Positions 46,561-58,195 of a stretch of DNA of 64,000 nucleotides are shown piece after piece. Numbering within the stretch: position 1 is the stretch's first letter; each line of letters begins with the position of its first letter. The position numbers and the translations under genes were made by a program. A model generated the notes under the pieces. It was not told where the DNA came from, searched no databases, and was given only the letters and a program-made list of their open reading frames with translations. The DNA comes from Botryotinia globosa (Eukaryota > Ascomycota > Leotiomycetes > Helotiales > Sclerotiniaceae), in the NCBI GenBank assembly GCA_014898425.1, contig RCSZ01000004.1:1302001-1366000 (forward strand). Direction: 5' to 3'.

Positions 46561-47188
46561 ATGCACATCCTCTCCCTCCAAAACCCCCTCCTCCCACTCA
46601 TCATCTCATCACTTTTCCCCCTCAACCTCGCCGCACCCATCTGGCCCTACCCCTATAACCATAACCATAACCATAACCATAACCATAACCATAACCATAA
46701 CCATAACCATAACCATAACCATAACCATAACCATAACCATAACCAGCATCAGCATCAACATCCTCACACGCACACCAACCCTCCCCAACCAAACCCACAA
46801 ACACGCACTCAACTTCCCCACCCACAAATCCCATCTCTCTTACTCCCCCCTACCTCTCCGCCCTCACACCCTCACCCTGCTCCCATCTCCTCACCAAACA
46901 CCACTACTCCGATCTGCAAACCGGAGAATTGGCCAAAGAACAACAGGCGTGTGTCATTGAGCTTCTGCGCGAAGAAACACAGGGTGCTGCAAGCAGCAGG
47001 GGCGAGCACGGGATTAGAAATTGGGAAACGAGATGCGAAACAAAGAGGGGATGTGTTTGGTGGATTGGTATTTGGTGGTGGGGGATACGAGGGAGAGAGA
47101 TACGAGACAGAGGGAGAGGGAGAGGGAGATGGAGATGGAGAAATGGGAGTGTGGGGATTGGTATCGCGAGATATCGTATTGAGGAAAG

Positions 47189-47220
<32 letters not shown>

Positions 47221-47538
47221 TCTCAAAATGAAGTTTCTCAAAATGAGACAACTACACAGTATATCTATCTACCTAGATATACTCAAGAACTTCGCAGTCA
47301 GATTAAAAAGTTCTCGTTCCTCTTTCCTCTTTCCTCTTTCCTCTTTCCTCTTTCCTCTTTCCTCTTTCCTCTTTCCTCTTTCCTCTTTCCTCTTTCCTCT
47401 TTCCTCTTTCCTCTTTCCTCTTTCCTCTTTCCTCTTTCCTCCTTCAAATTGGCAAAAATATTTAGTCGATGCGATACAATCACTCGAAGCGCGAGAACGA
47501 CAAGAACGACAATAGCTACAATACACAGTATTATGTGA
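46561..47538 (+). CDS. Doubtful ORF: putative secreted His/Asn-repeat protein
   Basis: Not recognised. The first about 25 residues (MHILSLQNPLLPLIISSLF, then PLNLAA) look like a signal peptide. A run of about 15 Asn-His dipeptides follows, encoded by (AACCAT)n, then a His/Gln/Pro/Thr-rich stretch. The frame continues for 325 codons only by passing through Gly/Glu-rich, (CTAT)n and (TTTCCTC)n sequence, so the 3' half is probably not coding as drawn. From about 46848 to 47000 another frame reads YLSALTPSPCSHLLTKHHYS, then DLQTGELAKEQQACVIELLR, which looks more protein-like. Real splicing could switch frames, but no confident intron was found. If real, the His-rich part could bind metal. Confidence 0.3.
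46655..46745. repeat. (AACCAT)n hexamer repeat, about 15 copies
   Basis: A near-perfect array. It reads Asn-His in the plus frame of the overlying ORF, and Gly-Tyr or Met-Val in minus-strand frames. It is not the TTAGGG-type fungal telomere repeat. Confidence 0.95.
47190..47221. repeat. (CTAT)n microsatellite
   Basis: About eight copies of the tetranucleotide. Confidence 0.95.
47318..47439. repeat. (TTTCCTC)n heptamer repeat, about 17 copies
   Basis: A polypyrimidine array with a 7-bp period, followed by a diverged last unit. Because the period is not a multiple of three, all frames stay open on both strands, which explains several overlapping spurious ORFs (for example minus-strand Glu/Arg/Lys repeats). 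Confidence 0.95.
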
Positions 47539-48403
47539 AGGTCCTTTTGAAAGTATCAAGATAAAAATGAGATCTGATCAGCATTCCTCGGATCAATCTC
47601 CATCAACTACTTCCTAGACTCTTTTCAAGTATCCGCCGTCCCCTCTTCAGCCATGACCATTTCTCTTACCCTTATTCATCCGTGTTGAAGTTCACCTTTT
47701 TCTACATGCTGAAACTCCCAACAAATACCTCCCTTATCATTCTCCTACCTTAAACCTTTCTCAATCAAATTCACCTCTTAAAGTCGCCAGAAAACAAAGC
47801 ATGGGTTGATCTTTTATTAATCTTTTCTTTATTATGCACAGGTATACACTATGCAATTCTAATACTACAATGAACGTGGTATCTATCTAGTCTAAATTTA
47901 GACCAACTTTTATCAAGAACGCCCATTTAACCACCCAATGCATCTATCCTGTCATATGCAATGCTTTCTCAAAGAATCAATCAACACCACTAAAAGGAGA
48001 AAACGCCATCAAATCCCTATTCAAGAGGCGACCAACAACCATCCTCCTTCTTCCCCACTCGCAACCCTCCCTATTATCACCCTTCCATTGTATATTCAAT
48101 ATCTAAATACACCTACTTTGGAGATGAGAAAACATGCCTTGAAGAGTCCGGATCAAAGTCCTAGGTGAAAGCCAGAGACTCATCAAGGTCAGTCTCTCAA
48201 AACCAAAGTAGGTGTATTTTCGATGTCAAATATACTTTGGGAGGCTGAGTTCGAGCTGGATTAGTTGTGGCGTAGAAGGATTCAAACTGTTGTCCCTCAA
48301 AAATCAACAATGCAGCATGGTATTCGTTCGTTCACAAACATAAGTCGTCATCATAATACAGAAAACAATCCTTCACTCATTCCGTCTTCACGCCCCTCTT
48401 GGC
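47539..48403. other. Spacer downstream of RCC1
   Basis: About 0.9 kb with no supportable gene. The right part presumably holds the RCC1 3' UTR. Confidence 0.5.
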
Positions 48404-50286
48404 CTAGTTGTCGCTGCTCGTTGTGACCTCAGGTCCAGCAATGACACCAAATTGGCCTCCACAGCCAGCAAAGGTGATCTTCTTGCCCTTGATGGCAGAG
48501 TTTTCGATGAGGGTAGGTGTCCTGGTAGTATCGTCACTGCCTAGACCAGTCCTGTAGTTCTCACCATATCCCCATGCCCACACTTTGCCGTCTTCTGTCA
48601 GAACAATGTTGTTATCGATTGCACCAGCTACAAAAGTGGCTTTGATACTGGGAACAACGGTTGGAACCTTGAGGATACTTGGCTTGGAGGTGGTAGGGCT
48701 AAGAATGAGAGTATCCTGGTCAACGCTAGAAAGATCAAGGCCAGATTGACCTTCATCGCATCTCCCAACAACCAAGACCTCCTGCTTCTCAGTACAAGCA
48801 ATCGAGTGATGCTGACATCCTTTAATTTGTTTGATATCAAACCCCTCGAAAGCCTCAACAACAGTTGGGTTACTGATGATTGCACCATCTTCACCAGCAT
48901 TTGAGACAATACCGGTCTGGCCAAAATTGTTCAAACCCCATGCGAGGACTTGGCCTTTGGTGTTAATGGCGAAGGAATGATAGGTACCTCCAGCAATCGA
49001 CTTGCACTTCTTCAAAACTGGTGTTGGAGTAAGTGCAGCGAATTTGAAACGGTTGTTGACTCGTCTACCGAGCTGGTTTTGTTCGTGAGCTCCCCAAGTG
49101 AAAACAGTTCCCTTGTTATCAAGTGCCATGACATGGTTGCCACCACGAGCTAATGACTTGATGTTCTTTAATCCAGAAATGAGTATGGGCTCTACCTGGA
49201 TCTGAAGCTTCTTCTTGAGATCACCGTCGCGTTCTTTGGCCGCCATTGACGCGCCTTCAGCAGTGAAACCGATGATGCCATCATTTCCCTGTAATTGTTA
49301 GTCAAATTCAATAATCAAGAACCTGGAAAGATAACTTACAATAAATGAACCCCATCCGTATACATAACCATCTTCAGTGAGCACGAAGCTAGCAGAGTCA
49401 CTGGCGATTACTTGAGCAACCTTTCTTCCACCGAGGAAATCAGTAGAGATAGGCATTGGGGTACTCTCAACTGGGTTGAGAACAACATCATCATCATCCT
49501 CATCCACAGAATCTGCATCCATGTCTTTGGCCGGTGCTTCATATGAGCTAGTATCACGACCCAAAGATCCGCCATCAGACACTCCCCATGTCAGGATTCT
49601 TTGGTCATCAGTCAATGCGACGCAGTGCATACCGCCGACAGCAACTTGGGTAACGCCCTTAAGAAGGGGATTGTAACGTGGTCGCTTGACATTCATGGGT
49701 GGTTTACCATCGATCTTAGCTGCACCCAAACCTAATTCATTATTTTCTCCGGCTCCGAAAACATAAACATCAAGTCGCTGAGTAGGTGGAGTGTTGATGC
49801 TAGGGCCGATCTTGAGCTTCTTTGCAACAGGCAAGGCCTCCGATTCTTGAGTGCGACTTCTCTTTCTGCTGACGACAGGTTTTGGTGCTGTAGATAACTG
49901 TCAGAAGCGTTCCTAATATTATGCTGATTGAGTTAAGAGAAAAGCTTACCTGGTGTTTCCTCTTTGTCACTTGTAGCAGTCTCAACATCTTCCTCCTCCT
50001 CCATCTCAGCATCCTCTTCTGGAGCTGGCTTAGGCGCAACCTTTGATTTTTTAGGAGCTGGCTTCTTGACAGTCTTTTTGGGAGCGGGTTTAGCAGCAGC
50101 AGCCTTTGCAGCCTTTGCAACCTTAGCAGCGGCAGCTTTGGTGGCTACTTTCGTAGCTGGTTTCTTGGTTACTTTTGATGGTTTTGGTGCTGGAGCAGCA
50201 GATGTGCGAGACGCAGTGGTTCGTTTTACGCCAACATTGGCGGGAGATGTAACTGCAGCTGCAGCTTTCGTCTTCCGGCTGGCCAT
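48404..50286 (-). CDS. SRM1: RCC1 / Ran guanine nucleotide exchange factor (Srm1/Pim1)
   Basis: Chromatin-bound exchange factor for Ran that sets up the nuclear RanGTP gradient. Exons 50286-49950, 49887-49340 and 49288-48404 join in frame to 589 aa. The N-terminal about 135 residues are Lys/Ala/Pro-rich, histone H1-like, with an acidic patch (EEDAEMEEEEDVE) and a basic nuclear signal (SRKRSR). Seven RCC1 beta-propeller blades follow, with motifs such as VYVFGAGENNELGLG, GGMHCVALTDDQRILTWG, GGNHVMALDNKGTVFTWGAH, GGTYHSFAINTKGQVLAWG and VWAWGYGENYRTGLG. Insertions between blades are small. The N-tail is longer than in yeast Srm1 (482 aa). Confidence 0.95.
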
Positions 50287-51916
50287 TGTTAGACCGAGTA
50301 TCTTGTACGATTAATTGTTTTGTTGCAAGTGTAAGGTGTATTGTATCGTTCAATCTTTGTATTGAAATGCGCAGATGGAAATGCTTCAACAGACGCGTCG
50401 CAAAATCGAAGAACAAAAAAAGCTCGAGAACTTTCAGGAATATTTCAAATGCAAGAGAGTAATCAAAAGAAACTTTTTGAATATAACTATCAATTGATCT
50501 TAAGAAGCTTAAATACGAAAGACGATTGCAATTGAAGAAACAAGTAAGATGGTACAAATCTTCAAAATCGAATTGAATTGATGATTGTGTGGGATTTGTG
50601 GGTGGAGGTGGAATTATTTATTATTAGAGGGAAGCTTAGGGATTAATCACGCTAGTCAGTACTCATTTCGGTTAGCGTTGAAATGACCTTTAAGCCGCAC
50701 CAAAATGATGAATAATTTGACACGGCGCGGTGCAAACGTCATGCTTAGTCATCGCCCTTATTAATGTATCACTGTTGTCTAGGTACTGTACTACTCGTGT
50801 ATGATGTGGTACCTACTAGATATATAGGAAGCAGATAACAAGTAGGTATATTCATCTCACTCCTCAGTCACCTATAGGTAGATAGGTAGATAGTAGAAAT
50901 CCGTCTTATTCTTATACAACTTGTCACATCTACCTAACATCTAGACGTCTAAACATTTCGATACACATAATTGTCAGGTATACACTGACACCTTCAGCAT
51001 CTTGTAGATTAGATTGTAGTACTTCCGATTCACAGCAGCTCACATCCCAGCGATCATACCAGATCATTCTCACATCACATCATGACTATCCAAAGCAACT
51101 TCAATTCTCACAAACTTTTCAAATTCTCAACGTACAACAACTCATCTCTAGGGTATCATAACATACACCCACAAAATACATATAAAGAATGATTCTGATG
51201 CCCAAACCATCGATCCAGATTCCCCAAATTGGAACCTCACGCTGTCTGTTTGTAGCAGAATCGCGGACCCACCAAACCGCTTTCCGATGTCACTGAAGCC
51301 ACCACCCTCATATCCTTTCCTTCTTCGTTTCCCATACCTCCATCCAAAGTTAAAACAAAAAGAGTGTGAAAATCATCCCTCATCCCTCGTCCCTCATCTC
51401 TCATCCCCTCATCACAAGCCATCTTCTAATTCACAGTCCCATGCACCCATTTACCTGTTTGTTAACCCCTACCAAACACATCGCACGCGAAAAACAACCA
51501 AAGTCGAGAGGATATTGTAGCAACCAAAACGAAAAGTAAAAAATCAATCCCACGCCCCTAAAAGCAAATAGGTATTTCCTCTTAATATTCCCATGAATAG
51601 TCAAGCACGCAAGAAAGATCTTCTAAATGTCTTGTCTTCTGTTCGTCTCTGAGAGCGCCCGCATGCTTTTTCTCTTCACCTCAAAAAAGTTGGAGCACGG
51701 TAAACGCAAACAACACAAATAACAAAACAGCCCAGAAAAGAAAGAGAGAAAGATCAAATTGGAACAAGGAGAGATGAAAAACAATCAAAGCAGCAAAAAA
51801 AAAAAAAGTGGTATTTGGGGTATTGCGCGCCAGGGTATATATCCAGCCATTGTGTACGTCGAAATTGACATACTTAAAGACAATCTAGGAAATAAGGGAA
51901 TAGTTTTGTGGATATC
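50287..51916. other. Intergenic region RCC1 promoter / KH gene 3' end
   Basis: About 1.6 kb. Both genes are on the minus strand. TAGGTAGATAG simple sequence lies near 50870-50900 and an A12-13 run near 51796. No supportable gene is seen. Confidence 0.5.
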
Positions 51917-54900
51917 TTAAGAACGCGGTGGTCCAATTGCACCGGGGTATCCTGAGTTTGTAGAATTAGAAGTTGAAGGGCGACCGCTATCGGTCGAAGC
52001 TCTCATGCTATGTCTGGGTGTTGCATCGCCCGGATGCCCGTGTGGGTGCTTGCTATCGTGGCTACTGCCACTGCCAGTTCCAAATTGGCGAGTTGGCCAT
52101 GGTGTGGTGTCATCGTCCGGCAAGTTGACACCACTATCGTTCCATGGATTACGGTCTGCGTTGAAGCTTCGTGTAGACTCGATGGAAATCAAAGATGTCC
52201 TTGATGCATTACGAGACCCGTTCCTGAAGAAAGAACCGGCGGGAGATTGGGAGCTGTTCTTGCGGCCATTCAAGAATGAAGAAATTGATGACATGCTACC
52301 AGGCTTGCGAAGCTTATCAAAAATGTTGCTCCTTTCCCTTGCAACATCATCACCAAACGAAGACTTGGTTGGTGAATCAGTTGCCATTGGTGCAGGAGCG
52401 TGCTGCAAGAGTTTAGAATTGAAAAATGGTAAGGATTCCTCAAAGGAGTCGGACTTGGGACGAGGAATTGTTCCCTTGACAGTGGTAACTTCAATACCGG
52501 CTGCGGCAATGTTGGAGAACAAGAATTCGATAGCATCTCGAACTCCGCCTGCATTATTTCTGGTGAAAGTCCAGAGAAGGATGACTGTTGGTTTACTATC
52601 CTCGGTAAGCTCAGAGGTATTTTCATCGACCTGGACTTCGACCACATATTGGGACTTGAGCTTCGGTACCATCTCTGTCTTGAATTCGGTGGAGCTCAGA
52701 AATTTCAAGAGCTCCGGAGTGCGAGCCAAAACAAGCTCATGACTATCTGGAACCATGCCAAGGAACTCATCAACACAATGTGGTACTTGCCATTCTGGTC
52801 CCGAGATTGTTACATCATCACTAGCTTGCTCGGTACTTGGGAAAAGAACTTTACAGTTCCATTTCTTCTCCAAGTCCTCAATTTGGTCAAGACGAGTCAG
52901 AAGTTCTCGATGGTACAATCGGTCAACGTTAACAGTCTGAGAAGTGAATTCCGAATCAACCCGATCGACCATATCGAGGATTTCGGCTTTCACAAGCTCT
53001 AGGTTTTGAGCATTACGAGCTGGAGTTCGGCAGATAACATTGTCGGCCTTGATATCATCATCCTCACGATTGGGTCCACCACGATCCATGACATTGGAGA
53101 ATTTAACGAAAACCGAATGCTTCTTCATGATTCTTTGGATGTGTTGACCACCAATGCCGATAATGCGCTTGTGGTATTGATCAGGAACATGGAAAGATAT
53201 TTGGGCTGGCATCTCTTGCTCGACGAGATTGAGACCGGTAACCATTTGATCGTAGTTGTTTCCGCAAACATCAATGTTGAAGTTGTACTCATTGAATCCG
53301 TCAAATATAATTTGGACATTACCTAAACAACGTAATTAGTAAGTCAAATGTAACAAAGCTTCGAAAGTCTTACTTTGGCCCATGATCTTGTTAATCTTTC
53401 CATTCTTCTTGCCACTAACAAACTCCTTGTGCTCATTTGCTAGCTCAAGCTTGACTCGGATTTGATAGGCGAATCCTCGCTTGTTCAAAGGGATATTGCT
53501 GATGATAGTCAACGCATCTTTGACAGCTTCGTCAGAACCAGTTATAGTCCATTGTAGCTTATCATATGTCACATCTGCTGAAGAATATGAACAGATATCT
53601 ACCAACATCGCTCTTAACTGAGGTGGAGCTGGTTGTAGAGGTGGCTGATTTGGTGGCTGTTGGATCCACCACGACGCGCTGTAAAATTGTACTCCCTGCA
53701 AGTTTGTTAGCCATAGCGAGGAACAACGGAGTTGTGTTACTTACCATCAGCATGAGCTCGCGGACTGTTCGTTCCACGTGGAGACCTTCAATTCCTTGGA
53801 TTCTGATCATGCTACGTTGAGAAGCAAGAGCTGGGAACTGGATAAATGTTCCGTTTGTCTCCATAATTTTACGAACCTTGTCCATTCTAGTCAAGAGAAT
53901 GCTGTCGATCTTGGCGGCAGTCACATGGGCATCTTTCATGAAGAGCCTCGTCATTCTAACAAGCTCGTGAATTCTGCTTTTGGCTGCGGCTATGTTTTCA
54001 GCTCGGTCACCAGTAATGAAAATCTCCTCGGGATTTCGTCGCTGAGCACCCTCTGGACAGTACTTGTAAACCTGTGAGAAGGGAGGTGGGAAATAGATAG
54101 CCGTGTTGGTAGAGGACTCGATCATCTTGATATTCTTTCGGGATCGTCCACATATGACAGTGTGAAGGGAAAGCTCGAGAGATGCTACATCAGCTACACG
54201 ACCAAGCTAAACCAAAAATGTCAGTATACAGTGTCACTTTGATTAATGCACATACACGTACTAGTCTGTCAATGTAGACCAATATTCTAGTCTTTCCGTG
54301 TTCAGCGCTCTCCATGTCTCCATAGACTGCTATTCTCCAGCGCTGATCCCTTCCTGCCTCGCCACTGCTACTGAGTCCATCGGCCAACGAAGGAAATTTT
54401 GGACCTAATAAGAAGATATCAACACCGCAGAACGCGGCAACTTTGTCCAAATGTTCAACGACAGATTGTCTCAAGCCCGAGATGGCGGAATCCATAATCA
54501 AGTCTCCGTCGACATCTATGACTGCACAACGCTACGGTTACGTTAGTACGTTGGAATCACCGGGGACAGCAGTATGGATCATACCAATGCGATAGGGGTA
54601 TCATTCAAGATCGTTTCTCTGCTCTTGTGTACCAATTCCGGGCTTCCCGAGAGAGTGACGGTTGTAACCTGTGCTGGGGAGGCAGTGGGACGTTTGGGCG
54701 TGGTGACAGCGACATCCGCCAAGATGGGCAAAGGTCCATTGGTAATAGCTGCGCAAAGTTTCGAGAGAATTTCGATATTTGAGGTGTGTACCGGCAACTT
54801 CCACACCGGAATGTCATCAGGCGCGTCTTTGGGATGTGTCCATCTCAGAACAGCATTGGCCGTGGCGTAAAGGATATCCTCAGTATTTGGACCGGCGAGA

Positions 54901-55094
54901 TCGGAAGCGAAGGGGATATTGAATGAATAGTGGATAGTAGAGTCCGCAGGGGTTGGTGCCAGCGCTGGTGAAGGAGTCGGTTTTGTGTGAGGCGGCATTG
55001 AGGACATGCCATTCATTTGATTTTGTCGCGACATGCCAAATCCTGGACCTGACCAGTGCCTCATATCGCGACCGAGGTTTGATAATTTATTCAT
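51917..55094 (-). CDS. Multi-KH-domain RNA-binding protein
   Basis: Predicted cytoplasmic RNA-binding protein with Bicaudal-C/vigilin-like tandem KH modules. Exons 55094-54585, 54531-54262, 54206-53745, 53695-53374 and 53322-51917 join in frame to about 989 aa. KH-like segments are recognisable by their GxxG-type loops: HTVICGRSRKNIKMIESSTN with the following IYFPPPF, SGKKNGKINKIMGQ, and the clearest, QISFHVPDQYHKRIIGIGGQ followed by HIQRIMKKHSVFVKF. Further degenerate KH folds are likely in the N-terminal third. The last about 200 residues are disordered, Ser/Asn/Pro-rich. An in-frame ATG upstream at 55187 would add 31 residues. Exon 2 has two usable donors 6 nt apart. RNA targets are unknown. 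Confidence 0.88.
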
Positions 55095-55994
55095 TCTTAT
55101 TGTGTGTTTTGTTGTTGACAAACTCGACCACACAAAATTTGGGTTGAGTTGTGGAGGGTCGAAGATGGTCAAAGGGAAGTAGACCAAATAAGATATTTGG
55201 GGTACCAGAGATAATGTAAGTTGAAAGACTGGGCTCCTGCTGCTTTTGATGAGTAAGTAAGCTGAATGAATTGAGCCAGACCGGTTCGGTCATGACAAGC
55301 GAAGAGTTTGGGGCTGATGAGTGGTCTGTGTTGTATGATGATTGAAATCGAAGTGGGCAATGGAAGAATGAGAAGGTTAAAGCAGCCAGAGACAAAGCAA
55401 AAGTAAAGTAGAGCAAAGCGAGATCGAGTAGACGTACTGGGTAGCAAAGATTGAGAGTTTGGTATGGTAGTGTAGTGAAATGAAAAGAAAAGATGGGGGA
55501 AGAGCTAGAGAAAGGGGGGAATTGGAAAGAAAACGAATTGGAGTGAATCAAGGGACAATCGAGTGGATTAGATGGATAAGTGCGATGTACAAAGCACCGA
55601 TTATTGACAATTATATCGCTGTCTCATCAATTCTGGAAATGTTGGGTACATATATATATGAACAGGCCAGGGTACTCGCAAAGAGGGTTTGAGGAAATGA
55701 AATAGTTACACACCACCAGAGAGATACGCACAGCAATCGTATCTTATCTTGATAAATTGTACAATACAGCCAGCTAAGTACAACGTCGTATAGATGTAGC
55801 GGAGGCACGAAAGATGATATAAGGATTAAAAACTGACTTGATATGTAGTATAAGGGTATCAATATTGGTGAAGAAGGAGAAGGGGGAGGAGAAGAAGAAC
55901 AAGACGAGGAAGAGGAGGAGTCAGAACGGGCTCGAGTATTGGATGTTAGCCTCTGGTTGGTCCAATCCGTTGTTCGCAGTGGTAAAGTTAATAT

Positions 55995-55995
<1 letters not shown>

Positions 55996-56030
<35 letters not shown>
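55996..56030. repeat. (TG)n microsatellite
   Basis: About 17 copies of the dinucleotide. Confidence 0.97.
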
Positions 56031-56031
<1 letters not shown>

Positions 56032-57356
56032 AGAGAATGTTCCAAGAGATATGGTTCGACGATAATGGACGTGGTTCAAAGAGGTGATGGTGTCCTGTAG
56101 TCAGAGTCTACTCCGTATAGAGAAATATATGGTTAAAGCTATTTACAAGTCCCTCTTTACACTTTCGTACTATTCCCATATCGTAACTTGCAATCCAGCC
56201 AACAGCGACGATAGTTAGAAAGCCATCGTTGTCATCCAATTCGCGCTTCAATTGGTGAAGTCGCAATGCAGACAATGTCGTATGAAGCGAGGTAAACAAG
56301 GGCACTGAGTGTGTGTTCGAGGGTTGACTTTTTTTGTTAATGTACGCTTGACACAGCGATGCATGCACAAAGGATACAAAGAAAGATGTGGGCAATCCAC
56401 TCAAGTCTTATCCTTCGATTTGATTCGACTTTGGTCAACAGAGAAGGGAAAGTTTGAAAACTTTTGTGCGAGATCCCAGTATTGTAGCCAAATTCCACCA
56501 CAATTGCATCGCAGAGAGATGATTGAATGCCTGAGCGTGGACAGTGAGAAAGCTTGAAGTTTCTTGATCTGCTATACTGTAGTATGTATAGCTGGAGTAT
56601 GTATAGCTGGAGTATGTATAGACTACCTGGGTAGGTGTTTGATTTAGACTGGACGAGCTGGAGTCAATGACGAACAGGAGTGGTAAGTAAGATCGACACC
56701 CGTAGGCCACTCGCGAGAACTTAACTTGCTCTGTGAAATGGATGGACGGATGGGAATTTTGGAGTATCTACCTATGTGTGTAGGACTGTAGATACCTGGC
56801 TCGCCTGGGTAGGTGTAGACCGCAGGGAGGGAGGTAGATAAGGTAAGTAAGGTAAGGTAGGTAAAGAAACGTCAATATCGTACGGTATTCTTTGTAGTGA
56901 AGGATAAAGGCAATAATAGTAATGAATACTATCGTCATCGTCACTTCAGATACGGAGTACAACGGCAATCATAATAACCCGACTTATAAACTAACATCAC
57001 CCAACTGCAATTGGGTACAATCTACAAACCTCCCACCAATTTCCCACACCATTGCCGCTCTAACGACCATCTCTACTACTACCAGCCGACGCACTCTATG
57101 ACATGAACATTAATACTGTACACCAAAGTTGAGAGTTACCTCTACCATCATTCAAGTCTCATATCATATCCTAATAACACGAACCATACATTATATCAAA
57201 AGAGGAAGATGTAATAAACACAATTCCAACACCCATCCTACATCCCCATCACAGTAATGATCATCCATTTCGTCTCGAGGATCCACTAGGGACTCAAGTA
57301 CATACCTACCTATCCTATATACCGACCAACTACCAACTAATAAGAAAGCTGGACCC

Positions 57357-57470
57357 AATCCATCCATCAATCCATCCATCAATCCATCCATCAATCCATC
57401 CATCAATCCATCCATCAATCCATCCATCAATCCATCCATCAATCCATCCATCAATCAATCCATCCATCAA
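57357..57470. repeat. 12-bp tandem repeat (AATCCATCCATC), about 9 copies
   Basis: Near-perfect array; the last units are slightly diverged. The minus strand reads as a Met-Asp-Gly-Leu repeat, which is an artefact of the period being a multiple of three. Confidence 0.95.
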
Positions 57471-58195
57471 CCCACATAAAATCCCCACTCCACTCCACAA
57501 AACCCTCAGGAAAACATCCCATCAAAACCCCATTCGAAACATGACTTGGTATTCTTGTTTCTGTCCACCCGTTCCACGTGTGTGTGTGTGTGCGCCCCAT
57601 GAACAAAAACGCCCAAACCCGGAATTACCTACAGAACAGCTTACCTACGAGGCGACGACTCAGAGTCCAAACTCAATATTCGGTCTAGACCCGGGACTTT
57701 GTCTTGTTAGTGGTGTATGCTTGCTCGTGCTTGGTTCAAGACTTAAAGTATGCTGTGTAACTGTGTTAGTTAACTATCATTTGCAAGGTTCTTCGTTGAG
57801 AGATGTTTGCTTTGGTCTGGTTTGATTACTAAAATAACTCGCCGGTGCTGCATTCGTTCACCCATGGAAATCTTCACGTTAATCATAAATTGATTGAGTT
57901 TGATATGTTACGGCTTTGGGCATTACGATAGTTGTACAATAACATATACATTTAATTACTTGCTTCTGACTGCACTGATGATTTACAAGCCTGATATCCA
58001 ATCCAAGACGGCTATTTAATAAACCTTGGAACCACACAAAATTCCTCCAAGCCCATTGCGCCACATTACCCCTTCATGCTTTTCCACCCACCTTGCAGGC
58101 AGGTGTAGTATGATATCAGCCACAATCGAATCGGAACAGACTGCCGGTTGGATACCGCTACATTCCGTCTTGGCTTTCATGGATTGTTACGAGCT

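Larger units (their letters stand above)
55095..58195. other. Long spacer: KH-gene promoter/leader, and 3' side of the 872-aa gene
   Basis: About 3.1 kb. 55095-55560 is purine-rich on the plus strand, so it would be a pyrimidine-rich leader for the minus-strand KH gene. The remainder holds microsatellites and AT-rich sequence. Open frames at 55611-56045 and 57191-57454 (minus) arise from simple repeats. No supportable gene is seen. Confidence 0.55.

Noticed and set aside
46655..46745. Interstitial telomere repeat
   Set aside because: The unit is AACCAT/ATGGTT, not CCCTAA/TTAGGG, and is in frame with an ORF.
47269..47559. Minus-strand Glu/Arg/Lys repeat ORFs
   Set aside because: Product of the 7-bp polypyrimidine repeat, open in every frame.
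52005..52742. 245-codon plus-strand open frame antisense to the KH gene
   Set aside because: The minus-strand frame has KH motifs and consistent splicing; the antisense frame has none.
57191..57454. Met-Asp-Gly-Leu repeat ORF (minus)
   Set aside because: Translation of the 12-bp tandem repeat.
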